Made by a program: the position numbers and the translations under genes
Shown here: one piece after another, positions 16,581-27,000 of the stretch
How the letters are laid out: the number at the start of each line of letters is the position of its first letter
How positions within the stretch are numbered: position 1 is the first letter of the stretch
Assembly (NCBI GenBank): GCA_002718285.1
Contig: PBAR01000001.1
Coordinates: forward strand, 281,368 to 336,341
Direction of reading: 5' to 3'
DNA: 54,974 nucleotides
From: Fidelibacterota bacterium
Lineage (GTDB): Bacteria > Marinisomatota > Marinisomatia > Marinisomatales > UBA1611
Notes under the pieces: model-generated
What the model was told of the DNA's origin: nothing
Database searches by the model: none
What the model saw: only the letters and a program-made list of their open reading frames with translations

Positions 16581-17506
16581 TGAAAAGATTTTTTCTTGTT
16601 TTGAGTATAGTATCATTATTAAATGCTCAACAATGGGCAGGTCTTCCAGGTGGCTTTTTACGAATGGGTATGACATCACGCTCTACTGCTATGGGTGGTG
16701 GTTTTTCTGCTGATTTAGATCATGGTTTTGCTGTTTTTTATAATCCTGCGTGGGCATCGCTTCTGACTCAGAAACAGGTTGGGTTCAGTTATTCCAACAT
16801 GACATTGGATCGCAGATTGACTGCCAGTAGTTTTTCTACACCTCTTCCCCCTACTGCAGGTATCGGCATATCCTGGATTAATTCTGGGGTAACTAATATT
16901 CAAGGACGTACAGGTGCAGGAGAAAAAACGATAAAGATGCAAACAGGTGAGAATGCGTTTATGATCACATTTTCTCAGCGTATTTTCCCTTGGCTTTCAG
17001 TTGGTTCTACTGTAAAAATATTGCGCTATGAATTACCAATTACAGAATCAAATCAATTGGTTGGTAAAGGGATTGGTTTTGATATTGGTCTTTTAATTAA
17101 GACAGGTAAGTTTAATACTTTAGGAATTATGGTCCAGGATTTGAGCTCTAATTATCAGTGGAATACAGGTGATATCTATGCTGAAGGAAGAACCTATAAA
17201 GATGAATTTCCAACAATTTACCGTATTGGATCGAGAACAAATTATAGAGGCTTATTTATTGTCGGAGATATAGGAATTATTACGGATCATAGTTCTTTTA
17301 CCAATCTATTGCCCAGACTTGGAGTAGAATACACTATTTTAGAACAATACAAATTCCGGGGAGGTTTTGGAAATAGCCGATTCGGATTTGGATTTGGTTA
17401 TCAATATACCCTGTTTAAACATCTTGATTCTCATCTGGATTATGCGTTTTCTATGGATTGGGCTGCCCAGACTGCTCATACCATTTCTTATGCGTTTAAT
17501 TTTTAG
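16580..17506 (+). CDS. PorV/PorQ-family outer-membrane beta-barrel protein
   Basis: 308 residues. The ATG shares its A with the previous TAA (TAATG). Signal peptide ends LLNA, cleaved before QQWAG. The hallmark PorV/PorQ N-terminus is present: GGFLRMGMTSRSTAMGGGFS, then AVFYNPAWAS. The rest consists of alternating barrel strands ending with aromatic YAFNF. PorV carries T9SS cargo from the translocon to the attachment complex and PorQ is a related partner; which one this is cannot be decided here. It lies directly behind a sorting-domain protein, suggesting a linked pair. Confidence 0.8.
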   Translation: MKRFFLVLSIVSLLNAQQWAGLPGGFLRMGMTSRSTAMGGGFSADLDHGFAVFYNPAWASLLTQKQVGFSYSNMTLDRRLTASSFSTPLPPTAGIGISWINSGVTNIQGRTGAGEKTIKMQTGENAFMITFSQRIFPWLSVGSTVKILRYELPITESNQLVGKGIGFDIGLLIKTGKFNTLGIMVQDLSSNYQWNTGDIYAEGRTYKDEFPTIYRIGSRTNYRGLFIVGDIGIITDHSSFTNLLPRLGVEYTILEQYKFRGGFGNSRFGFGFGYQYTLFKHLDSHLDYAFSMDWAAQTAHTISYAFNF

Positions 17507-18356
17507 TCTTGTAATATTAATACAAGTACCTTTATTTGCTATTGGTACCCAGTTTTTAACTCTACCATCAAATGCTGAAGAGCTTGCAGTAGGTAGTCAT
17601 CCCACAGCTGGTCGATTTTTTTCTGTAAATCCAGCTGTTTTCTCAGCACCGAAAGATCACCCAAAATTGTCTTTATGTCGTGGTAACTGGTTTGGAGATG
17701 TAATTACAACAAATCTGGCTTATAACCAGAATATAAATAAGCGAACTTTACACGTACAATTAAGATATAGTGGTTTGACAGGTATTGAACTCCGTGATTA
17801 CCGACCCTCGGATGAAGCATTAGCTTATTTCTCATCATTTGGTGTTTCTGGTATTCTGGGTGTTTCATTCGAAACAGAACAATCCAAATATGGAATTTCT
17901 GTAGATATAATAAAGATGGGGATATACAATGAATCAGCACAAGGAATGGGGTTAAATGCTGGATATTTATACCGTTTTCCAAATAAGATATCTTTGGGTT
18001 TTTCTTTATTGAATGTAGGAAAAATGTCTGCTTTAAGGTCGAATACGCCTCGACTGCCAACTCGTGTTTTTGCAGGATTAGCGAAAGAGCTGAATCATGA
18101 AGAATACAACAATACACTTCATTTATCATCTGAATGGAATGAAATATCACGAACATTTAAACTCAGGATTGGAAATGTATTCAATTGGCGAAAACTACTT
18201 TTAATGTCAGGGGCTTCTGTGGCTAATAAAATATATACTGCATCAACAGGGATAGGACTCCAATTTGGTCAATACCATATTAGTTATGGAATTCGTTTTG
18301 GATCCCAGGATATCGGTTTACCACAAACCATTACTCTGCATCTTCAATTACCATGA
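17490..18356 (+). CDS. PorV/PorQ-like outer-membrane protein
   Basis: 288 residues from the ATG at 17490, which overlaps the previous gene by 17 nt; a longer in-frame extension upstream lies inside that gene. Signal peptide MRLIFSLVILIQVPLFAIG. The family N-terminus is recognisable though degenerate: FLTLPSNAEELAVGSHPTAG, VNPAVFSAPKD. A barrel follows with HISYGIRFGSQDIGLPQT near the end. Second of three PorV/PorQ-like genes in the window. The next gene starts within its stop (overlap of 4 nt). Confidence 0.7.
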   Translation: MRLIFSLVILIQVPLFAIGTQFLTLPSNAEELAVGSHPTAGRFFSVNPAVFSAPKDHPKLSLCRGNWFGDVITTNLAYNQNINKRTLHVQLRYSGLTGIELRDYRPSDEALAYFSSFGVSGILGVSFETEQSKYGISVDIIKMGIYNESAQGMGLNAGYLYRFPNKISLGFSLLNVGKMSALRSNTPRLPTRVFAGLAKELNHEEYNNTLHLSSEWNEISRTFKLRIGNVFNWRKLLLMSGASVANKIYTASTGIGLQFGQYHISYGIRFGSQDIGLPQTITLHLQLP

Positions 18357-19180
18357 ACAAAATAGACCTTAAAACGATAATAATTTATTTATTAACTATA
18401 GTTATTGTTTTATTACTAATAATTATAAAACGAATGAGTGAACCATCTGATGATTCTGAAACGGTAAAAAAAGAAGCAATAGAGGATTTCAGTCACAGAA
18501 CAGTACCGTCTGGGATATTAGGAGAAATAGCTCTTATTATTGATGATTTTGGATATAGAAATGATGATATATCTGATGGTTTCCTGTATTTAGATGCAAA
18601 ACTGACATGTGCTGTAATTCCTGGGCATGCACATAGCAGTTCATTTGGGAAAAAGGCGATAAGGCAGGGCCACGAAGTGATCATACATATGCCTATGGAG
18701 AATATAGGTGAAAATAGAGGGGAAGAAGAATTTGTTCTTCAGGTAGGTATGGACCCTGATAAAATAAAGAATAGGGTGCAAAAAGCATTTTATCAGATTC
18801 CAGAAGCAATTGGAATGAACAATCACCAAGGATCCAAAGCCACTGCAGATTCTTTGGTAATGAATTCTGTCGCTTCTGTATTAAAAGAACAAAATAAATT
18901 TTTTATTGACAGTAGAACAACTTCGGAAACAGTTGCGGAGTCCATAATGAATAATTGGAAAGTTCCAGTCGCAAGGAGAAATGTGTTTTTAGATAATGAT
19001 TCTGATGAAGAAAAAATTGAAAAACAATTATTATCATTAGTAGAAATTGCAAAAAGAGATGGTTCTGCAATCGGTATCGGCCATGTGAAACAGAGCACCT
19101 TAAATGTATTGAGAAAACAGATACCTGAATTAAAGAAGAAAGGATTTAAATTTGAGTTCGTTTCAAATATGTTGTATTAA
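18353..19180 (+). CDS. Divergent polysaccharide deacetylase (YibQ/DUF610 family)
   Basis: 275 residues. One N-terminal membrane anchor (residues 9-26), then a periplasmic NodB-like domain. IALIIDDFGY (58-67) provides the Asp pair, VIIHMPMEN and GMNNHQGSKATAD the metal and substrate loops, and FFIDSRTT and GSAIGIGHVK the later motifs typical of this divergent family. Substrate is unknown; relatives are linked to cell-envelope polysaccharide. Overlaps the upstream gene by 4 nt, and the asparaginase-like gene follows after 5 nt. Confidence 0.82.
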   Translation: MNKIDLKTIIIYLLTIVIVLLLIIIKRMSEPSDDSETVKKEAIEDFSHRTVPSGILGEIALIIDDFGYRNDDISDGFLYLDAKLTCAVIPGHAHSSSFGKKAIRQGHEVIIHMPMENIGENRGEEEFVLQVGMDPDKIKNRVQKAFYQIPEAIGMNNHQGSKATADSLVMNSVASVLKEQNKFFIDSRTTSETVAESIMNNWKVPVARRNVFLDNDSDEEKIEKQLLSLVEIAKRDGSAIGIGHVKQSTLNVLRKQIPELKKKGFKFEFVSNMLY

Positions 19181-19185
19181 ATATA

Positions 19186-20166
19186 ATGCCTATCCATTGC
19201 AGAGTTACCCGTGGTGATTTTATTGAAAGCAACCATGTTGTTTTTGCTGTCGCTGTTAATGAAAATGGAGAAATTTTCTATTCTACTGGAGATCCTGATT
19301 ATTTTACCTGTGTTCGTTCTGCTTTAAAACCCTTTCAGGCTGCAGCGGCTATCAAAGCAGGTGCAATTGAAGCAGCTGATTTTTCAGATAATCATATTGC
19401 CTTAATGTGTGCATCCCATAAAGGTGAAGAAGAACATATTAAAACTGCTTTACAAATGCTTGAGAGACTGGATTTAAGAGTGGATGATTATGAGTGTGGT
19501 GCCCATTATCCATCAGATAAAATGACTAGGTGGAGTATGATAAAAGAACGTAAAAATGCAATAGCTTTACATAACAATTGCAGTGGGAAGCATGCTGGTA
19601 TGCTTGCATTAGCCAAGCATCTCAACAATGGTACAAAGAATTATACCAAGAAAAATCATCCAGTCCAAAAGACGATTTTTTCTTTATTGCATCAATATAC
19701 AGGACTTGACGAAATACCTACCAGTATTGACGGTTGTTCTGCTCCCACGCCTTTTATGACTTTAACAAATATTGCACGGTTATTTCAAAAACTGGGTTCA
19801 AATCAATACCCGGAATTGGAAAAAGCTTATCAAGCCATGGTAAAATATCCTTTCCTTGTATCTGGATCTGAGACGTTTGATACATTATTTATTGAAGCAA
19901 TGCAGGGCCGGGGAATAACGAAGATTGGTGGCGAATCTATAAGAGGTATAACAATTAAAAAAGTTAACGGTGGAAGTATTGGAATAGCTTTAAAAGTATT
20001 AGATGGAAATTTCAGAGCTTTATCACCGGCTACAATGAAATTGCTTGAATATCTACAGTTGTTAAAAGAAAATGAAATGTCCAGACTGAAAAAATTTGGT
20101 TCGAAGAATTTGAAAAACCATAATAACATAAACATTGGTCAAATTGAAGCGGTATTATATGAATAA
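19186..20166 (+). CDS. L-asparaginase II-like enzyme (pfam06089 family)
   Basis: 326 residues, cytoplasmic, no signal peptide. Family motifs: RGDFIESNHVVFAVAV at the N-terminus, RSALKPFQAAAAIKAGA (about 45-60), LMCASHKGEEEH, the substrate loop HNNCSGKHAGMLAL (about 129-142), IDGCSAPTPFMTL and a late GIALKVLDGNFRALSPATM. Members related to the Rhizobium asparaginase hydrolyse Asn to Asp and ammonia; others may act on different amides, so the substrate is not certain. The next gene starts inside its last codons. Confidence 0.85.
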   Translation: MPIHCRVTRGDFIESNHVVFAVAVNENGEIFYSTGDPDYFTCVRSALKPFQAAAAIKAGAIEAADFSDNHIALMCASHKGEEEHIKTALQMLERLDLRVDDYECGAHYPSDKMTRWSMIKERKNAIALHNNCSGKHAGMLALAKHLNNGTKNYTKKNHPVQKTIFSLLHQYTGLDEIPTSIDGCSAPTPFMTLTNIARLFQKLGSNQYPELEKAYQAMVKYPFLVSGSETFDTLFIEAMQGRGITKIGGESIRGITIKKVNGGSIGIALKVLDGNFRALSPATMKLLEYLQLLKENEMSRLKKFGSKNLKNHNNINIGQIEAVLYE

Positions 20167-21907
20167 TGTTAAACTTGGATTTATTATTTTAATATGGTTG
20201 AATTTCCTATGTGCTGGCTCTGTTAGAATAATGACATACAATTTATTGAATTTTGAAGATGAAAATGACCGTGAATATGATTTTATATCAATTATTGACA
20301 TTATCCATCCTGACTTGATTGTTGCTCAGGAAATAATCGGTCAGACTGGATTTAATCATTTTAGATCTGATGTGCTTGATGTTTTTGAACCAGGTGTTTG
20401 GTCAAGTGCCACTTTTACCAATCAAAGCGCCAGTCAGGATATTGCTCTATTTTATCATCATGATGATTTTACTTTTATCAGTACGGACGTGGTTGCTACT
20501 GCACAATCATCGGGTACGAGGGACGTTATTGAGTGGGTAATGTTGCATAATCAATCCAATATACAATTTCATATTTATGGAGTTCATTTAAAAGCAAGTT
20601 CTGGTAGTTCAAATGCGCAACAGAGGCTTCAGGAAACTACCATTCTACGAAATTACCTAAACAATCTGGATGAAAATCATTTCATTGTAGCAGGAGATTT
20701 TAATATTTATTCCAATAATTCATCTTCAGAGCCTGCATTTGAAATGCTTACAGGAGATAGTGATAATAATATTGGTCGATTATTTGATCCCATTAACCGT
20801 GTTGGACACTGGCACAATAATAACTCCTATGCAGATATTCATACCCAGTCTCCCAGAACAACACAATTTGGAGGCGGTGCCCATGGTGGCATGGATGATC
20901 GTTTTGACTGGTTATTTGTATCAGAAGATATACTGGAAGAATCATCAGAAATGCGGTATGTAGAAAATTCATATTTGGCGGTTGGCAACGATGGTAACCA
21001 TTTTAATCAGGCTATCAATGCAGGGACTAATTCATCGGTAAGTGATACAATTGCTGATGCGTTGCATGCTGCTTCAGATCATTTACCAGTATATATGGAT
21101 GTATGGTTTGATGATTTAATCTATAATGATGAAGTATTAATCATAACTGAAATAATGCCCGATCCTGCAGCAGTATCAGATTCTTATGGCGAATGGTTTG
21201 AAATATATAACACATCCGATTCTTCTATTAATCTGAACGGCTGGGTTTTAAAAGATGCTGGAAATGATGAACACATTATTGTTAATGATACTATGCCTGT
21301 CCTAATTGAATCAGGAGAGTATTTTGTGCTTGCGCGCAATGGAGATGAAACATCAAATGGCGGATTAAATGCTGATTATGTTTATTCCGGTTTTAATTTA
21401 TCCAATAGTGAAGATGAAATCATTTTGACCGATAGTCTAGGTGCTATTGTAGATGAAGTACACTATTCAAACAACTGGAATTTTGACAGTGGCGTTTCAA
21501 TGGAAACACATAGCGCAGATCTGGATAATAATCTTGCAGGAAATTGGTATGCGGCAACTGTTCAATATGGAGACGGTGACTATGGTACTCCAGGAGTGAA
21601 TTGGCAGAGCACAGCCGGCATTGACAACAACATTGAAAAAGTAAAAACCTTTAGGATTTATTCTCCGTATCCAAATCCATTTAATCCTGTAACAACCATT
21701 CGTTTTAGTATACCGTTTCCTGGAAAACATTCGATTCATATTTATAGTGTCACCGGTCAATTAATACAAACCTTATCGGATAGTTATTTTGATACCGGTG
21801 ATTATATCGTGAAATGGGATGCTGTAAATCTGCCTTCTGGTGTATACTATCTTAGAATGGAGAATGCACAGTATTTTCAGGTAATAAAAATTACATTGGT
21901 AAAATAA
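20159..21907 (+). CDS. Secreted endonuclease/exonuclease/phosphatase-family protein with lamin-tail and sorting domains
   Basis: 582 residues from the ATG at 20159, which overlaps the previous stop. Signal peptide to about residue 19. Residues 20-320 are an EEP (DNase I-like) domain: RIMTYNLLNFED, IVAQEI, IYGVHLKAS, VAGDFNIYSNNSS, DDRFDWLFVS and catalytic ASDHLPVYMD. Residues about 330-460 are a lamin-tail domain (ITEIMPDPAAVSDSYGEWFE, LNGWVLKDAGN). The last 80 residues are a T9SS type A sorting domain (YPNPFNPVTTIRFSI, VKWDAVNLPSGVYYLRM). Likely a surface or secreted nuclease or phosphoesterase; the substrate is inferred only from the fold. Confidence 0.83.
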   Translation: MNNVKLGFIILIWLNFLCAGSVRIMTYNLLNFEDENDREYDFISIIDIIHPDLIVAQEIIGQTGFNHFRSDVLDVFEPGVWSSATFTNQSASQDIALFYHHDDFTFISTDVVATAQSSGTRDVIEWVMLHNQSNIQFHIYGVHLKASSGSSNAQQRLQETTILRNYLNNLDENHFIVAGDFNIYSNNSSSEPAFEMLTGDSDNNIGRLFDPINRVGHWHNNNSYADIHTQSPRTTQFGGGAHGGMDDRFDWLFVSEDILEESSEMRYVENSYLAVGNDGNHFNQAINAGTNSSVSDTIADALHAASDHLPVYMDVWFDDLIYNDEVLIITEIMPDPAAVSDSYGEWFEIYNTSDSSINLNGWVLKDAGNDEHIIVNDTMPVLIESGEYFVLARNGDETSNGGLNADYVYSGFNLSNSEDEIILTDSLGAIVDEVHYSNNWNFDSGVSMETHSADLDNNLAGNWYAATVQYGDGDYGTPGVNWQSTAGIDNNIEKVKTFRIYSPYPNPFNPVTTIRFSIPFPGKHSIHIYSVTGQLIQTLSDSYFDTGDYIVKWDAVNLPSGVYYLRMENAQYFQVIKITLVK

Positions 21908-24045
21908 TGCTCCGGATCTTTTTTCTATTAATTGTTGTAGTGAATTTATGTGGCCAGTCCAGAGTAGGTTCCAGAACTACAATTTCTCAAAGTGTATCTG
22001 ATGAGTATGATAAGTTTACTTCCGTAGGGCAGTTGGGTTTGACAATTACCAATTTCGGTATTCTTGGTAATGGCTGGAATCGTATGGAAGATGGCAGCAT
22101 CCATCCGTCCTGTGAATATAAACAGTATACCGAAACCCTTCGGGAACAGGTGGAGCATTTTTCATATGCTGGTTTATGGGTAGGTGGCATAGTAAATGGT
22201 CAGCGCAGGGTATCTACTGCTATTGTGGACGGAGTGTTTGAGGCAGGTGATGAGGGTTTTGAACTTTTCGCTGACGGTTCTATAACAATACAGTCATCTA
22301 TTGCATCCACTACTCAGGATTCCATGGCAAAGTACTACTCACCTTATGCTATTTCACATCAGGATATGATCGTTGATTTCAAAGATTATGGAACATCCCC
22401 GACAGATGGATTAGGAATTTCCAATCATAATCCTCTTGGATTGGATATTCATTTAGAAGCATATGCCTGGAATTATTCCTATGCGGATGCTTTTGTTATT
22501 CTAAATTATACCTTTACCAATATGTCTATTGATACCATCAAAGATATTTATGCCGGAATCTGGATGGATGCTTCTGTTGCAAATTTTAATTATACTGATT
22601 ACTACACTCCTGGAGGTGGGTTCACCTGGTATGATAATCTGGATGGATTTGATAGATCTCTTGATGATGCTGGATTCGAACGGGGTATAGGTTACCAGTA
22701 TGATGCCGATGGAGATGATGGCTGGGCAGAGTCCTATATTGGGATATCAATTTTAGGATCAAATGTTCCAATGGATTATATCCAAACCAATTACCATCAA
22801 TGGGTCTGGACCAACTCCAACAATAGTGATTATCCATCCTATAGTATGCCAATCGATGATAATGCACGATACGAGAAAATGTCTTCCCGCGTAGCTCTGG
22901 GGACTGGACCTGAATATACTGCTGAAGGATTTCCTGCATCGGAGAACAGTTGGCTTTTTCTACTTTCAGCAGGTCCTATAGGAAGCAGGATATCATCACC
23001 TGATTCATCCAGTTGGAGTCTGGCTCCCGGTGATACTTGTTCAGTAGCTTTTACGGTAGTTTGTGCCCGATGGAGCCCTGGAGCAGGAGGGGATTCTCCT
23101 GCACAACGTAATAATCTTTATGTTAACTATGACTGGGCTCAGAAAGCTTACGATGGAGAAGATAAAAACCGGAATAATGTTTTAGATGAAGGGGAGGATA
23201 CAAATAATAATCAAATTATTGATCGTTATATTTTACCCGCTCCTCCACCTTCACCTAATATGGAACTTATAGTAGAATCCAATAAGGTTACTTTGTACTG
23301 GCAAAATAATGCAGAATCATTTTTAGATCCTGTAAGCCAACAACAGGATTTTGAAGGATATAAAGTATATGGTGCCCGGAAAACTGCGAATGAATCCCTT
23401 GGAGAATTTACACTTCTATCAGAAAATGATATAAAAAATAACATTGGTTATAACACTGGTTTTTCCAGTATCCAGATATTCAATGATTTTGGCGAACCGG
23501 ATAGTTTTGAAATAAATGGAGTTTTTTATCATTATAAATTTGTCAATGAAGATATTAAGGATGGATGGTTAAATTATTATGCGGTTACAGCCTATGATCA
23601 GGGTGACCCTGATGCAAATTTGGAAAGTTTGGAAAGTTCTGTCTATGCCAATCGAATTTATGTTTACTCCGGTGAACCTGTTTCTAAAAAAGATAATTGG
23701 CAGCCCACAGTCTATCCTAATCCTTATAAAGGGCAGGCTATTTGGGATAGTTACGGTAGTCGCAACAAAATGATATGGTTTAGAGGATTGCCCGAAAAAG
23801 CAGAAATTAGAATATTTTCACTTGCAGGAGATCTGGTTGATGTAATTCAGCATGATGAGCTGTATATTGGCGAAGATATTTCTAATATTGATGAAAGAAA
23901 AAAACCGATTATGTCCGGTGGGGAGCATGCCTGGGATCTTATTACCATGCATGATCAAGCTACAGCATCCGGGCTGTACCTTTTTACTGTTGAGAATAAA
24001 GTTACAGGTACTATTAAAGAAGGGAAATTTTTAATTATTAAGTGA
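21907..24045 (+). CDS. Large secreted protein with dockerin-like calcium loop and C-terminal FlgD-like sorting region
   Basis: 712 residues. TAATG overlap with the previous gene. Signal peptide ends NLCG, cleaved before QSRVG. The body (30-420) is a beta-rich region I do not recognise (GLTITNFGILGNGWNRMEDG, HFSYAGLWVGGIVNG). Near residue 420 comes a Ca-binding-like segment, DKNRNNVLDEGEDTNNNQII, as in dockerin or thrombospondin-3 repeats, then a fibronectin-like domain. The C-terminal 90 residues (TVYPNPYKGQAIW, ASGLYLFTVENK, EGKFLIIK) resemble a sorting domain. Proteins of this plan are typical of this lineage and lack a known function. SprA/PorV-dependent export is inferred. Confidence 0.65.
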   Translation: MLRIFFLLIVVVNLCGQSRVGSRTTISQSVSDEYDKFTSVGQLGLTITNFGILGNGWNRMEDGSIHPSCEYKQYTETLREQVEHFSYAGLWVGGIVNGQRRVSTAIVDGVFEAGDEGFELFADGSITIQSSIASTTQDSMAKYYSPYAISHQDMIVDFKDYGTSPTDGLGISNHNPLGLDIHLEAYAWNYSYADAFVILNYTFTNMSIDTIKDIYAGIWMDASVANFNYTDYYTPGGGFTWYDNLDGFDRSLDDAGFERGIGYQYDADGDDGWAESYIGISILGSNVPMDYIQTNYHQWVWTNSNNSDYPSYSMPIDDNARYEKMSSRVALGTGPEYTAEGFPASENSWLFLLSAGPIGSRISSPDSSSWSLAPGDTCSVAFTVVCARWSPGAGGDSPAQRNNLYVNYDWAQKAYDGEDKNRNNVLDEGEDTNNNQIIDRYILPAPPPSPNMELIVESNKVTLYWQNNAESFLDPVSQQQDFEGYKVYGARKTANESLGEFTLLSENDIKNNIGYNTGFSSIQIFNDFGEPDSFEINGVFYHYKFVNEDIKDGWLNYYAVTAYDQGDPDANLESLESSVYANRIYVYSGEPVSKKDNWQPTVYPNPYKGQAIWDSYGSRNKMIWFRGLPEKAEIRIFSLAGDLVDVIQHDELYIGEDISNIDERKKPIMSGGEHAWDLITMHDQATASGLYLFTVENKVTGTIKEGKFLIIK

Positions 24046-24062
24046 AATTAGGGAGAAAAATA

Positions 24063-27000
24063 ATGAGAAAAATGTTATGTTTATTTTTTATGATAGGGTT
24101 TATTTATGGACAAGTAGACTATACACAGACAATTCAGCCAATATTTAATAATAGCTGTACAAGTTGCCATGGTTATTCTGGAGGCTTAAGTCTCACCAGC
24201 TATACTGGTGCTATGGCAGGGGGCAATAGCGGGACTTCTGTAGAAGCCGGTAATCATGCTAGTAGCCTACTATGGCAAAAGGTGAATAATGGAAGTATGC
24301 CTCCAGGTAATCAAAATTTGAGCAATGAACAGATTAATTTAATTGCCCAATGGATTGATGAAGGAGCACTGGAGACACCTCAAACTTATATAACAATTGC
24401 TGAAGCGAGAGCTCTTACTATTGGTTCTACTGCTACTGTAAGGGGTATAGTTACATCTCCTAATTATGGCGGATCCTTTACTAGCTATTATATTCAGGAT
24501 GCAACCGCAGGTATTAATTTGTATGCAAGTGGCAGTAATATTAGTACTCCGCCAACTCTAAATCTTGGTGATTCAATTGAAGTAACTGGCGAGATTGCCA
24601 CTTGGGCAAGTTTTTTGGAAATTGAGATCACAAGTGAATCAGACTATACACTTATTTCTTCAAATAATGATCTGCCGGAGCCACAGCTCCTAACCATTAG
24701 TCAATTTTTAACTGATCCGGAAAGCTATGAGCATGAGTTTATCAGAATTAATGGTGTATCAATTACCAATGGAAGTTGGCCATCAGCAAATAATAGTGCT
24801 AATCTTACTATCAGTGATGATGGAGGTTCATCCACCCTTACAATGAGAATAGATAGTGATACAGAAATTGATGGTAGTACTCAACCATCAGCACCCTTTG
24901 ATCTTTTGGGCATAGCAGGACAGTATTGTGATGGGTGCGCAGATGGAGGATATCAAATACTGCCAAGATACAGTAGTGACTTTATGGCTGGTACTGTTCC
25001 GCCTCTTGTTGCTGATATTGTGATTACACCATCTTCACCGATAGAAACGGATGATGTAACGGTAACCGCAACAATTTCTGATGCAGATGGAAGTATATCA
25101 AGTGCGGTTCTAACCTATAACTCTGGTTCGGGGGATATAGATCTTCCGATGTCTGCAACAGGGTCGGACAATCTATATACTGCAGTAATTCCGGCCCAGA
25201 GTACCGGTACAACTGTTACATTCAGTATTACCGCTGTTGATAATGCAAATAACTCAACAACATCTGATGATTTCTCTTATCTGGTAATTTCAACCGGTGG
25301 TCAGGTTACTTCGATTTATGATATTCAGTATACAACAGACTCTTCGGGGGATTCTCCTTTGGATAATCAATCTGTTACCATTAGCGGTATTGTAACCGCT
25401 GAATTCTGGGGCAGCCCCAGCCTTCGTTATTTTTTTGTGCAAGATGCAGAAGGTCCTTGGAATGGCATTTTGTGTTATAGAAATGGATGGCATGACTTTG
25501 ATTTTACAACATCATCGGGAATAGTGAATTCTGTAGCCGAAGGTGACAGTGTCAGTGTTACCGGGACAGTTGGAGAAGAAAGGTGGGGAATGAATGGCCG
25601 GACAATAATTAATGCTATAACGCAAGTTATTATTCATGGACAGGCTGTTAATATGATAAGCCCATCCGTTGTTACGGCCGGGCAAATAATGACAGGAGGA
25701 TCAGACGCAGAAGCTTATGAAGGGTGTCTGGTTCAGGTAAACAATGTTAGTGTTGATGATCCGGACCTTGGCAATGGTGAATGGTCAGTCACAGATGGTA
25801 CAAATTCTGTTCGAGTAGGTGATGCTTGGGATTATTATTTTTTTCCTGAAAGTGGGCAGGAATTAGCTGAAGTTGTCGGTGTAATGAATTATTCGTCGGA
25901 TAATACAAAACTTGAACCCAGGCTGGCCCGGGATGTTGTGGAAGCAGATGGTGAACTAGTCCGTTTACAAAGAATTCAGCAAGTATTATATAGTGATCTA
26001 ATCAAGGCCGGAGAAGATTCAGAATCCGATACTTCGTATATGCTCCTTGATACAGTTACAGTCCAAGGAATTGTAACCATGCCAACTGGATTAAGCTATG
26101 CTGGTGACGGTGTAAAATTTATTTTTGCAGATCCGCGTGGTGGCCCTTGGAGCGCTATTTTATCTTATGACCCAGATAATTCTGCTTTTCCTGTTCTTTT
26201 TGAAGGTGATCTAATTCAGGCTACAGGCTATATATATGAATACAGCACGGGACCGGCAAATATGACGGAACTATTTATTATAGAGCCAATCAATATTATT
26301 GATTTTGAACAACCTCTTCCTCCTGTTGATGTTGTTAACACGGGTGATCTGCGTTGGCCAACCAAAGCTGAGCAATGGGGGAATGTGATGGTCCGTGTTG
26401 AAGATGCGGTAGTCACTGATAATCAATTTCAATATGATGTATTTGCTCTGGATGATGGTACTGGATCAGTACTTATAGATGACGATTCTTACGAAATTCA
26501 AGATTATTTTTCATTACCAGAGCAAGGAGGGATTGGGAGACCTTCAATTGGCTATACAATTGAATCTGCACAAGGTTGGGTATATCACCATTATGGCAGT
26601 TACAGTGATTCTACGGCTTATAAGCTCTGTCCATTATATCCCGATGACATTGTTTTTGGTATCGGGCCTCCAATAATTTCTGATATTAGTAGAGATCCTT
26701 GTTCGCCTAAAGCGACTGATACAGAAGTAACTGTTTCTTGTTTGATTGAAGATAATTCCACCATTACCAGTGCTGAAATCCAATATTCTGTTAATGGAGG
26801 AGCCTACCAAACTATTAATATGTCTTCATCAACGGACTCTACCTGGACAGGAGTGATCCCTGTAACTGGGGATGATGAAATTAATTATTATATTGTAGCC
26901 AAGGATGATGGAGTTGATCAAGATTCAGTTGGAATAAGTAATTATCCCTATAACATTCAAAACAACCAGCTTGGTTTTGTGGCTACAGATGATTTAACCA

